A stretch of DNA of 64,000 nt. Origin: an uncultured Oscillospiraceae bacterium. Lineage in GTDB: Bacteria; Bacillota; Clostridia; Oscillospirales; Oscillospiraceae. A program made the position numbers and the translations under genes. Positions 31,401 to 38,903 of this stretch are shown here, one piece after another (the first letter of the stretch is position 1; the number at the start of each line of letters is the position of its first letter). The stretch lies in contig CANRMY010000006.1 of NCBI GenBank assembly GCA_947631845.1, positions 1 to 64,000 on the forward strand. Direction: 5' to 3'. The notes below the pieces were generated by a model. It made no database searches, was not told where the DNA came from, and saw only the letters and a list, made by a program, of their open reading frames with translations.

Positions 31401-32440
31401 CTATGATCCGTATGCTGGAGGATATGACCGGCCTTGACGCCAAGAAGATCCGCCTGGACGACCCGGAGACCATGGGCATCTTCAAATCCGCCGCCCCCCT
31501 GGGGCTCACGGACGACGACCCCATCATCGGCAAGACCGGCACCATCGGCATCCCGGAGTTCGGCACCGGCTTTACCCGCCAGATGCTGGTGGACACCCAG
31601 CCGGAGAATTTCGACACCCTGGTCAGGCTGTCCGGCTTCTCCCACGGCACCGACGTGTGGCTGGGCAACGCCAAGGACCTGATCACCTCCGGGACCGCCA
31701 CCGTCCGGGAGACGGTGGGATGCCGGGACGACATCATGCTCTATCTCATCTCCAGGGGCCTGGATCCCAAGCTGAGCTTCAAGATCATGGAGAACGTCCG
31801 CAAGGGCCGGGTCAAAAAGGGCGGCTTCCAGGACGGCTGGGTGGAGACCATGAAGGAGCACGGCGTACCCGACTGGTACATCGATTCCTTAGCCAAGATC
31901 GCCTACCTGTTCCCCAAGGCCCACGCCGTGGCCTATGTGATGATGGCCTTCCGCATCGCCTGGTTCAAGGTCCACAGGCCCTTGGAGTTTTACGCGGCGT
32001 ATTTTTACCGCCGCAGTCAGAAGGGCGGCTTTGACGCCAGGCTCATGTGCATGGGGGAGGAGACGGCCCGCGCCGCCATCCGGAAGATCAAAGAAAACCC
32101 CGCCGCCACCGACAAGGACGACGACCTGATGACCACTTTGGAGGCGTGCTGGGAGTTTTATAAGCGCGGTTTTACGTTTTTGCCTATTGACCTATATAAG
32201 TCGGATGCGTTAAAATTCAAAGTCGAGGGCAGCGCCCTCCGGCCCCCCTTTGTGGCCATCTCGGGCCTCGGAGAGGCGGCGGCCCAGGATCTGGCCGAGC
32301 ACGGCCGGAGCGGGCAGTTCGTCTCCATGGAGGAGCTGGCCGCCAGCTGTCCCAAGGTCTCCAAGACCCACATCGCCGAGCTCAAGGCCCTGGGCGCCCT
32401 CGGCGCCATGCCGGAGACAAGCCAGATCTCCCTGTTTTAA
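28436..32440 (+). CDS. polC: DNA polymerase III alpha subunit, PolC type
   Basis: The 1334-residue replicative polymerase has an N-terminal region and OB fold (about 120-210), a PHP domain starting LHLHTKMSAMDA (residue 223) and a 3'-5' exonuclease inserted in it (DIETTS at 312, HNANFDIGF). The polymerase palm follows with PDIDLNF (855-861) and a four-Cys zinc motif CPQCK...CPVCG at about 802-836. It is somewhat shorter than Bacillus PolC (about 1437). GGAGG precedes the ATG. A patch of AT-rich codons at 32155-32225 interrupts the usual GC-rich usage near the end. Confidence 0.97.
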   Translation: MDYVELLEMFPSLTDCGAPRETLRQGKVTGATVEREKRTMTLNVRFDQGLPPVYASMVERKVERDYGLTRCTLNVSVPESAGAGKAPEKAGKKSAPAAKAGKPLFGRLSKGNETPMGELSLDSGRVTVTGKIFAVNSRDVKSGAVVLSFDMTDGTGSVRVSKFVKEEPVKAAVKTLETGMTVTCQGFMSYNQFEKDTVLEPAAIALAPEKPPRTDTAAEKRVELHLHTKMSAMDAVTDVKEAVKRAISWGHPAIAITDHGVCQSFPDAMKAAGDKIKVIYGVEGYYINDVDDRVALMGPGDGPLSGDFVAFDIETTSLSSRRDALTEIGAVRFSGGAEVDRFQTFVDPKRPIPAEVANLTGITNEMVAGAPEEESAVRDFLAFAGGLPLVAHNANFDIGFIDEVCRRAGIAFTPTYLDTLTMAQGMMPDLRAHKLDMVAGHLGLPDFSHHRASDDALTCGLIFACFALRLAEGGAKNLSDIDPAIREGRRRAAARRRQRPQHIIVLARTQAGIKNLYKIVTASHLEHLHVNPIMPKSLIMEHREGLIIGSACEAGEVFQTLVDGRSRFELRRVAEFYDYLEIQPLCNNAFMLRGDKPKARDEEELREYNRRILELGDELGKPVVATGDVHFLDPEDEIYRHVLLVAKEFEDGDKPLPIYFRTTDEMLEEFSYLGGRAKEVVVDNPRKIAELCDVVRPLPPAGVLYPPKIENSEQQLKDLVYNRMHELYGENPPEIVTSRVEQELHDILSRHYDVIYMSAQKLVQDSLAHGYLVGSRGSVGSSIVAFMSGITEVNSLPPHYRCPQCKHTEFVTDQGYGCGADMPDKVCPVCGVEYVKDGFDIPFETFLGFGGDKVPDIDLNFSGEYQANAHRYTNELFGSDHVFRAGTIGGVAEKTAYGYVKKYLEKTGRTASKAEETRLAMGCVGVKRTTGQHPGGLVVIPQDMEITDFCPAQHPADDKDTDIITTHFEYHCMEDNLLKLDELGHDDPTMIRMLEDMTGLDAKKIRLDDPETMGIFKSAAPLGLTDDDPIIGKTGTIGIPEFGTGFTRQMLVDTQPENFDTLVRLSGFSHGTDVWLGNAKDLITSGTATVRETVGCRDDIMLYLISRGLDPKLSFKIMENVRKGRVKKGGFQDGWVETMKEHGVPDWYIDSLAKIAYLFPKAHAVAYVMMAFRIAWFKVHRPLEFYAAYFYRRSQKGGFDARLMCMGEETARAAIRKIKENPAATDKDDDLMTTLEACWEFYKRGFTFLPIDLYKSDALKFKVEGSALRPPFVAISGLGEAAAQDLAEHGRSGQFVSMEELAASCPKVSKTHIAELKALGALGAMPETSQISLF
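32187..32216 (+). promoter_or_regulatory. Possible internal promoter in the polC 3' end
   Basis: TTGACC (32187-32192) and TAAAAT (32211-32216) are 18 bp apart within an AT-rich patch of the coding sequence. It would serve the kinase-like gene 344 bp downstream, whose 119-bp upstream gap shows no other promoter. Confidence 0.35.
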
Positions 32441-32464
32441 CTGGCCAGAAAGCCCTGACGGGCT
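32441..32464. repeat. Second copy of the first 24 bp of the uppS insertion
   Basis: The 24 bases right after the polC TAA match 22353-22376 at 22 positions and contain the AGCCC/GGGCT hairpin. A CCAGCCAGAAAG fragment also follows groEL at 43081. The placement after stop codons suggests a 3'-end-seeking repeat. Confidence 0.55.
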
Positions 32465-32559
32465 GATCTCCGATGCGCATATAGCAGATTTGAGCTCTGT
32501 GACTACATTCAAGCCATTGATCCTCACACATACAGAGCAAGGAGGTTTACATAATTACT

Positions 32560-34620
32560 ATGAGCAAGATCGATCTGAGTAAAGTCATGCCCGGCTGGAA
32601 CGCCGAAGGGATCCTGGGCACCGGCGATTTCGGAACGGTGTACCTCATCCGGAACGCCGAGAGCGGGGCCTTCTCCGCCATGCGCCTGGTGAAAATGCCC
32701 CCCAGCACCGACGCCATCGACAACGCGGTGAAGCTGGGCATCAGCCGGGACCTGCTGACCACCTATTTCACCAAATTCAAGAACGATCTAAACTGGGAGC
32801 TGGCCATGTACGGCAACCTCCGCTGCGCCAATCTGGCCACGGTGGAGGACGTGGAGTGCGTGGACAACGACGGCCCCGGCTGGGCTGGGTACATCCGCAC
32901 CGGCATCTATACGCCGCTGTCCGTCTACTTTGAGAAGACCGCCCCCACCGGCGAGGACGCGGCCAGGCTTGGCATCGACATCGCCTCCGCCCTGGACGCC
33001 CTGGCCCAGTACGGCCTTGTTCACGGGGAGGTGACCCCCTCCAACGTGATGGTCACCGACGCGGGCAGCTTCGTCCTCACCGACTACGCCATCCGCCGCA
33101 CCCTGGAGAAGGCCGGCTCCGGCATCTTCGGCGCGGAGGAGAACAGCTTCGCCGCCCCGGAGAGTGTGGGCGGAGAGTCCACCGCCCAGTCCGACATCTA
33201 CTCCCTGGGCGCGGTCATGTGCTACGTGGCGAACGGCTGTTCCATGCCCGAGCACGGCGACCCCTATAAGATCCGGGACATCGACGAGGGCCTGGCCGCC
33301 GTCATCCGGCGGGCGATGGCCGCCGACCCGGCCCAGCGCTACCAGAGCGCCGCTCAGATCAAGCTGGATCTGACGCGGCTGAACATTGTAAAAAAACAGC
33401 CCCGGCGGGCGATGGCCGCCGCCGCGGCCTTCGACGCCGTCAAGCGCAACGGCGGCGCCGTTATGACCGGCCCCGCCGCCCCCGCGCCGGAAAAGGACGG
33501 CGGCAAGGGAAGAAACGCCGCCAGGCAGGATAAAATAACCGGGAAGAGCCGGCAGGAGGCCCCCGCCGCCCAGAGGACGACGCAAAAGCCGGCCGTGGCC
33601 GTGGCGGAGAAGCCCGCCGAGCGGCCGGAGCCCTACGACTTCAACGACAAGATCAACGACCAGTTTACCTCCAAAGAGCGCAGAGCCGCCGAGCGGCGCT
33701 CCTCCAAGGCCGGGTGGGTCGTGGCCTTCATAGCGCTCCTGGCTATCCTGGCCGTTATCGCCCTCCTGTGGAGCCCCTGGAAGAAACCCGACGCCGAGGA
33801 CACCACCGATCCCGCCGACACCTCCGACCGGTTCCATGACTCCGACACGTCGGATGACACCTCCGATGATACTTCCGACGACACCTCCAACGATACGTCC
33901 GATGACACCTCCGATGACACCTCCGATACGTCGGATACCTCGGATACCTCTACACCTGACACCTCCGCGCCGGACACCACGCCGCAGGATACCTCCACCC
34001 CGCCAGTGAATAACGACTACCTCTATCCCTCGGACACCCAGCGGATCACCCGCGCCGAGCTGGAGGGCAAGACCCGGCAGGAGACCGCCATGCTCATCAA
34101 TGAGATCTACGCCCGCCACGGCTACATCTTCGGCGGCGAGGGCAGTACCACCCAGCAGTATTTCAGCGCCCAGAAGTGGTACACGCCCGTCACCAAGGAT
34201 TCCGCCAAGGTGGTCGGCGAGTTCAACGCCATCGAGAACGCCAACATCTCCACCATCATCGCCTATCAGAAGGAGATGGGCTGGCGCGGCGGCAGCGGCT
34301 CCACCGGCAATAACAACGACACCACGCCCGACACCACGGGCAAGAGCAATGTGACCATCTTCCCCAGCGACACCAAGCTCGTGACCCGCGCCGACCTGGA
34401 GGGCAAGACCCAGCGGGAAGTCACGCTGATGCTCAACGAGATCTACGCCCGCCACGGCTACATCTTCAAGACCGACTACATCCGGGAGTATTTCGAGAGC
34501 CAGTCCTGGTACAAGCCTGTGACCTCCTCCACCAGCGTGGTCTACGGCTCCTTTAACAAGACGGAGAAGGATAATTCCGATTTCATCGACGCCTACATGC
34601 GCGAAAAGGGCTGGCGTTAA
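32560..34620 (+). CDS. Membrane-anchored kinase-like protein with two YARHG domains, probable pseudokinase
   Basis: The 686 residues comprise a Ser/Thr kinase-like domain (about 1-280), a basic Ala-rich linker, one membrane helix (387-405), an Asp/Thr/Ser repeat linker (about 412-486) and two extracellular YARHG domains (about 490-575 and 605-686, each with LINEIYARHGYIF-like motif). The glycine loop GTGDFG (20-25) is kept, but the VAIK Lys position holds Arg42, and the HRD motif reads His155-Gly156-Glu157 with Thr instead of the following Lys. Asp175 of DFG remains (DYA). Catalysis is therefore doubtful. The ribosome site GGAGG is 14 bp from the ATG, unusually far, and lies next to a GCTCTGT/ACAGAGC stem. 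Confidence 0.85.
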   Translation: MSKIDLSKVMPGWNAEGILGTGDFGTVYLIRNAESGAFSAMRLVKMPPSTDAIDNAVKLGISRDLLTTYFTKFKNDLNWELAMYGNLRCANLATVEDVECVDNDGPGWAGYIRTGIYTPLSVYFEKTAPTGEDAARLGIDIASALDALAQYGLVHGEVTPSNVMVTDAGSFVLTDYAIRRTLEKAGSGIFGAEENSFAAPESVGGESTAQSDIYSLGAVMCYVANGCSMPEHGDPYKIRDIDEGLAAVIRRAMAADPAQRYQSAAQIKLDLTRLNIVKKQPRRAMAAAAAFDAVKRNGGAVMTGPAAPAPEKDGGKGRNAARQDKITGKSRQEAPAAQRTTQKPAVAVAEKPAERPEPYDFNDKINDQFTSKERRAAERRSSKAGWVVAFIALLAILAVIALLWSPWKKPDAEDTTDPADTSDRFHDSDTSDDTSDDTSDDTSNDTSDDTSDDTSDTSDTSDTSTPDTSAPDTTPQDTSTPPVNNDYLYPSDTQRITRAELEGKTRQETAMLINEIYARHGYIFGGEGSTTQQYFSAQKWYTPVTKDSAKVVGEFNAIENANISTIIAYQKEMGWRGGSGSTGNNNDTTPDTTGKSNVTIFPSDTKLVTRADLEGKTQREVTLMLNEIYARHGYIFKTDYIREYFESQSWYKPVTSSTSVVYGSFNKTEKDNSDFIDAYMREKGWR

Positions 34621-34652
34621 CGGGCCGGAGGGCCCGGAAAGGGAAAGTGACG

Positions 34653-35615
34653 ATGGACAAGATAGCGGTATTGATCCCGTGCTACAACGAGGGGCTGACG
34701 GTGGCCAAGGTGATCGCCGACTGGAAACGGGCCCTGCCCGAGGCGGTGATCTACGTCTATGACAACAACTCCACCGACGGCACCGCCGGGATCGCCGAAA
34801 AGGCCGGCGCCGTGGTGCGCCGCGAGTACGAGCAGGGCAAGGGCAACGTCATCCGCCGGATGTTCCGGGAGGTGGACGCCCGGTGCTATCTGATGGTGGA
34901 CGGGGACGACACCTATCCCGCCGACAAGGCCCGGGAGATGGCCGATCTGGTGCTGGAGCGCCAGGCGGATATGGTGGTGGGGGACAGGCTCTCCTCCACT
35001 TATTTCACCGAGAACAAGCGGCGGTTCCACAACTTCGGCAACACCCTGGTCCGTTCCGCCATCAACACGCTGTTTCACGCCCACGTCAACGACATCATGA
35101 CCGGGTGCCGCGCCTTCAGCTATGAATTTGTCAAGACCTTCCCGGTGCTCTCCGCCGGCTTCGAGATCGAGACGGAGATGACCATCCACGCCCTGGACAA
35201 GAAGCTGAGCATCGCCCAGGTGGTGATCCCGTACCGGGACCGCCCCGCCGGGAGCGAATCCAAGCTCAGCACCGTCCCCGACGGCCTGCGGGTCATCCGC
35301 ACCGTTCTGCGGCTCTACCGGAGCTACAGGCCCTGCGGCTTCTTCGGGCTTATCAGCCTTCTGCTGGCTCTGCTGGCGGCTGTCTTCTTCATCCCGGTGC
35401 TGATCACCTATTTCAAAACGGGCCTGGTGCCCAATTTCCCCACGCTGATCGTCTGCGGCTTCACGGCCATCGCCGCGCTGCTGTCCCTGTTCACGGGCCT
35501 GCAGCTGGAGTCCTCCGTCCAGAAAAACAGGCAGGACTTTGAGCTGGCGCGGATCCGGATCAACGAGCTCTACCGCCGGCGCCTGGGGGAGCGGGGAGAT
35601 GATGGTTGTGGCTGA
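34653..35615 (+). CDS. GT2 family glycosyltransferase, membrane-anchored
   Basis: The likely start is the ATG at 34653, after a GGGAAAG tract; a GTG six bases upstream is the alternative. The 320 residues have a GT-A domain: AVLIPCYNEGLTVAKVI, YVYDNNSTDGT, MVDGDDTYPADKA with the DxD metal motif, and a TGCRAFS acceptor region. Two C-terminal helices (about 235-260 and 270-290) follow. This is the DPM1/polyisoprenyl-phosphate glycosyltransferase type, moving a sugar from a nucleotide onto undecaprenyl phosphate. It leads a cluster with a GT-C-like protein and a GtrA flippase-like protein. Confidence 0.9.
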   Translation: MDKIAVLIPCYNEGLTVAKVIADWKRALPEAVIYVYDNNSTDGTAGIAEKAGAVVRREYEQGKGNVIRRMFREVDARCYLMVDGDDTYPADKAREMADLVLERQADMVVGDRLSSTYFTENKRRFHNFGNTLVRSAINTLFHAHVNDIMTGCRAFSYEFVKTFPVLSAGFEIETEMTIHALDKKLSIAQVVIPYRDRPAGSESKLSTVPDGLRVIRTVLRLYRSYRPCGFFGLISLLLALLAAVFFIPVLITYFKTGLVPNFPTLIVCGFTAIAALLSLFTGLQLESSVQKNRQDFELARIRINELYRRRLGERGDDGCG

Positions 35616-37206
35616 CCGTATACGCGCCTTTTTCCTCCGCCCGGCCATGCTGTTCTATCCCGTGTGGCTGGTTTTGACGGTTCTGGTCTGGACCGCCGCG
35701 CCCCGTCCGGGGATCTGGGGGTATCTGTGCCTGGCCGCCCTGCCCGTGTACGCTCTGCGGCCGGGATCTGTGCTCCATAAAGCCACGCTGGAGCCCATGA
35801 CGGGCCTGAAGGGGGCCGTGATCGGGGCGGTGTGCGCCGCCGTTACAGCCTCCTGCCTTGTCCCCATGGGGTACATCCCCCTCTGGAACGGGGAGGTGCC
35901 CGGCCACCGCAACCAGTACGAGCTGACGGCGGAGGCGTTTTTGGAGGGGCGGCTGTACCTTGAATACGGGGACGAGGAGGAGCTTTTAAAGCTGGAAAAC
36001 CCCTACGACCGCCAGGAGCGGAAGGAAAAGGGCGTGGCCTACCACTGGGATCACGCCTGGTATAACGGCCGCTACTACATGTATTTCGGCGTGGCCCCGG
36101 TGCTCCTGGTCTTTTTGCCCTACCGGGTGCTGACAGGCCGGAGCCTGACCACCTACCACGCCACGCAGATCTTCACGGGCCTGGCCGTCGTCGGTATATT
36201 CGCCCTTTTTACGTTTCTGGGGCGGCGCTTTTTCCGAAAGCTGCCCCTGAGCGTGCTTTTACTGCTGTCCACGGCCTTTTCCGTCATGAGCGTCTGGTAC
36301 GCCGTGGCGGAGCCGGCCCTCTACTGTACGGCCATCTCCTCCGCCGTGGCGTTGGAGATCTGGAGCCTTTTCCTCTTCCTCCGGGCCGTCTGGGGGGAGG
36401 GGAGCGAGAACAGGCGGATCGCCCGGGCCTTTTGGGGGGCGCTCCTGGGGGCGCTGACCTTCGCCTGCCGCCCCACCGTCGGCCTTGCCAATCTCCTTGT
36501 CCTGCCACTGCTGGCGGTCTTTTTGAGGGAGCGGAAGCTTACGGTAAAGCTCCTGGGCAAGCTGTGCCTGGCCGCTCTGCCGTATGCGGTGGTGGCGGCG
36601 GGGCTGATGGTCTATAACTACGTCCGGTTTGAGGACCCCTTTGAGTTCGGCCAGGCGTATCAGCTGACCGTGACGGATCAGTCCGGCTACGACCTGTCCG
36701 TCAGCTGGCAGGAGCTTTGGCGGATCGTGGTCAACACGGCCGATTCCTTCTTCCACATCGGGCCGGTCAAAAAAAGCTTCCCCTATATGTCCGCCGGAGG
36801 GCTTGCCTACAACGGCGTCTTTTTCAATTTCCCCATCCTCCTGCTGGGCGTTTTCGGCCTCGGCCCCGCTGCTTTGAAAAAAGCGCGGCAGGAGAAGCTC
36901 CTGCCGCTGACGGTCTGGTTTGCCGTGGCCGTTCTGGCGGTCACCGCCGTGGATATCCTGTGGTCGCCCTACCTGCTGGAGCGGTACCACATGGACATCT
37001 ATTTTCTCATGGGGATCGGGTGCTTTATCTCCCTGGGCCTGTGGATCTGCACCCGGGGGGAGCGGGAGAAAAACGCCGCCGCCTTCGCCGTGTCGGTCTT
37101 TGCCCTGCTGGCGGTGCTGTCGGCGTATCTGCAGTACGTGGGCTTCGCCTTCTATTCTTACCCCGAAAAGCTCGCCGCCCTGGCCGCCGCCCTGGGATTG
37201 AAATAA
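35599..37206 (+). CDS. Polytopic membrane protein, GT-C-like
   Basis: The ATG at 35599 lies in the end of the GT2 gene, 17 bp before its stop, after GGGGAG. The 535 residues hold about twelve hydrophobic helices with a large first outer loop containing NQYELTAEAFLEGRLYLEYGDEEE and HWDHAWYNGRYYMYFGVAP. The family is not one I can name, but the position between GT2 and GtrA genes and the acidic outer loop suggest a glycosyltransferase using lipid-linked sugars outside the membrane. A known activity cannot be claimed. Confidence 0.72.
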   Translation: MMVVADRIRAFFLRPAMLFYPVWLVLTVLVWTAAPRPGIWGYLCLAALPVYALRPGSVLHKATLEPMTGLKGAVIGAVCAAVTASCLVPMGYIPLWNGEVPGHRNQYELTAEAFLEGRLYLEYGDEEELLKLENPYDRQERKEKGVAYHWDHAWYNGRYYMYFGVAPVLLVFLPYRVLTGRSLTTYHATQIFTGLAVVGIFALFTFLGRRFFRKLPLSVLLLLSTAFSVMSVWYAVAEPALYCTAISSAVALEIWSLFLFLRAVWGEGSENRRIARAFWGALLGALTFACRPTVGLANLLVLPLLAVFLRERKLTVKLLGKLCLAALPYAVVAAGLMVYNYVRFEDPFEFGQAYQLTVTDQSGYDLSVSWQELWRIVVNTADSFFHIGPVKKSFPYMSAGGLAYNGVFFNFPILLLGVFGLGPAALKKARQEKLLPLTVWFAVAVLAVTAVDILWSPYLLERYHMDIYFLMGIGCFISLGLWICTRGEREKNAAAFAVSVFALLAVLSAYLQYVGFAFYSYPEKLAALAAALGLK

Positions 37207-37216
37207 GGGGGACGCT

Positions 37217-37645
37217 ATGGGGAAGCTTTGGAATACGGTCTGGGCGCTTTTGCGCAAATACCGCCGGTTCATCGTCTACGCCTTCTACGGCACCCTGGCG
37301 GCCCTGCTGAACATCGTCTGCTACTGGCTCCTGTACGAGAAGGCGGGCCTGGGGAACACCCCCAGCACCGTTCTGGCCTACCTGGCCGCTATGTTCTTCG
37401 CTTTTGTCACCAACAAGTTCCTGGTCTTCGAGAGCCGGGACGCCCACGGCGCGGCCTTTTGGCGGGAGGCGGCGTCCTTCTTCGCCTGCCGGCTTTTGAC
37501 GGGCGCGCTGGACGTGCTCATCATGTACCTGGCCGTGGACCGGATGGGCTGGAACGGCGTGCTGTGGAAGCTCGTCTCCAACGTGGCGGTGACGGTCCTC
37601 AACTACGTGGCCAGCCGGTTTTTCATCTTCAAGAAGAAGCTGTGA
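37217..37645 (+). CDS. GtrA family membrane protein
   Basis: The 142 residues form four helices with GtrA hallmarks: FIVYAFYGTLAALLNIVCYWLL, YLAAMFFAFVTNKFLVFES and the C-terminal NYVASRFFIFKKKL. GtrA-like proteins are thought to flip undecaprenyl-phosphate-linked sugars across the membrane. Together with the two upstream genes it completes a set for decorating an envelope polymer: load, flip, transfer. ATG follows GGGGG at 10 bp downstream of the previous gene. Confidence 0.9.
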   Translation: MGKLWNTVWALLRKYRRFIVYAFYGTLAALLNIVCYWLLYEKAGLGNTPSTVLAYLAAMFFAFVTNKFLVFESRDAHGAAFWREAASFFACRLLTGALDVLIMYLAVDRMGWNGVLWKLVSNVAVTVLNYVASRFFIFKKKL

Positions 37646-38773
37646 TCACAGCCCGCGAAGGCCACGCTTGACGGAGATGGCGTGGACCGGGCACATCTCC
37701 TGACAGCAGAAGCAGGAGATGCAGTTTTTCCGGGGCATCCCGGCCTTTTTGTCCGTGATCTGGATGATCTTCTGGGGACAGCTCTCGGCGCATTTGCCAC
37801 AGCCCACGCATTTGGACCTGTCCACATGGGGGTAGGAGCGCAGAAGCCTGTCCATCACAAACTCCGTGGGCTTGCGCAGGAGCTTGGGTACCGCGTCGTC
37901 GAAGCCCGTGCTCTTCACCGCGTCCGGGAGCCGGAAGGCGGGGGAGCAGGGGACGACTTCATCCCCGGTGACGTCGATCCTTTCCGGCAGAAGGCCCATC
38001 TCCCGGGCGGCCCGCAGATGGGGCATGGCGTCGGGGGCCAGGCCCATGAACCGCACCGCCGTCACGTCCAGGGCGTACACGTCACGAGCGCACAGCGTCA
38101 GGCCCGTGTGCCGCACCGTGCCGCCGCCGGGGCCGTTGCCCTCCATGGAATCCACCGCGTCCAGGAGCGTGAGGGAGGGCTTTACCGTCTCGCACAGCTC
38201 GCAGAGCATCCATACAAAGTCCTCCGTCTGGGGGTACCGGCGGTGCATATCCGGCTTTTGAAGGCCGGGGATGGTGCCGAACAGGTTCTTTACCCCGCAG
38301 GAGACGGTGGTCATGGCGTGGGTCTTCAGCTTTGGCAGGTTGATGATGTACTCCGCCTCGGTCACCGGCGTGATCAGGTTGAAGACGCGGGTCTGAAAGC
38401 CCTCCCGGGTGGGGACGGCCTTGAAGGTGAAATCTTTGTTCAGATACTCCTGGATCCCCGGTACCCGCAGACCCGACGCGCCGTAGACGCCCCGCATATA
38501 CTCGGCGTTGTAGAGCCCGCCGGAGCTCTCCGCCACCACGATGTTGGTGAATCCCCGCTCCGTGAGCCAGCGGATCACCGCCTTCAGGATCGCGGGGTTG
38601 GTGGTGACTCCCGCCTCCGGCTTCTTGCCGTAGAGCAGGTTGGGCTTTAAAAGGATCCTCATGCCGGGCGTCAGCTCCCGCTCCACCTTAAGAGCCTCAA
38701 AGTGCTTGGCGACCGCCTCATAGACCGTTCCCTCCTCATAAGACGGGGTGAAAACAGCGTTGACAACAGACAT
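37646..38773 (-). CDS. DUF362 protein with C-terminal 2x[4Fe-4S] ferredoxin domain
   Basis: The ATG at 38773 has GGAGG 9 bp upstream. The 375 residues start with a DUF362 domain (about 1-290; LLKPNLLYGKKPEAGVTTNP, INLPKLKTHAMTTVSCGVKN). Two ferredoxin motifs follow, CVGCGKCAESCP and CISCFCCQEMCP, the second slightly irregular in spacing. Such proteins are common in anaerobes and assumed to do electron transfer, without a proven role. It is convergent with the GtrA gene, the stops being adjacent, so no room is left for a terminator. Confidence 0.9.
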   Translation of the reverse strand: MSVVNAVFTPSYEEGTVYEAVAKHFEALKVERELTPGMRILLKPNLLYGKKPEAGVTTNPAILKAVIRWLTERGFTNIVVAESSGGLYNAEYMRGVYGASGLRVPGIQEYLNKDFTFKAVPTREGFQTRVFNLITPVTEAEYIINLPKLKTHAMTTVSCGVKNLFGTIPGLQKPDMHRRYPQTEDFVWMLCELCETVKPSLTLLDAVDSMEGNGPGGGTVRHTGLTLCARDVYALDVTAVRFMGLAPDAMPHLRAAREMGLLPERIDVTGDEVVPCSPAFRLPDAVKSTGFDDAVPKLLRKPTEFVMDRLLRSYPHVDRSKCVGCGKCAESCPQKIIQITDKKAGMPRKNCISCFCCQEMCPVHAISVKRGLRGL

Positions 38774-38801
38774 TTCGGCACCTCCGGGATGTTTTTTACA
38801 A

Positions 38802-38830
38802 ATTGTATCACACCGATTGCCGGAAATCAA
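38802..38830 (-). promoter_or_regulatory. Promoter of the DUF362-ferredoxin gene
   Basis: On the minus strand TTGATT (38825-38830) and TACAAT (38802-38807) are 17 bp apart, 29 bp before the start codon. Confidence 0.65.
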
Positions 38831-38903
38831 TCCCCGAATGGGAATCGGATCCCCACGGGCCGGACGGCCCCATCCTCTCACCCCCCTTTAGAAGGAGCAT
38901 CCT

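Noticed and set aside
32788..34455. Minus-strand open frame of 555 codons opposite the kinase-like gene
   Set aside because: Its Gly/Val repeats are the complement of the Asp/Thr/Ser repeat stalk; a shadow frame.
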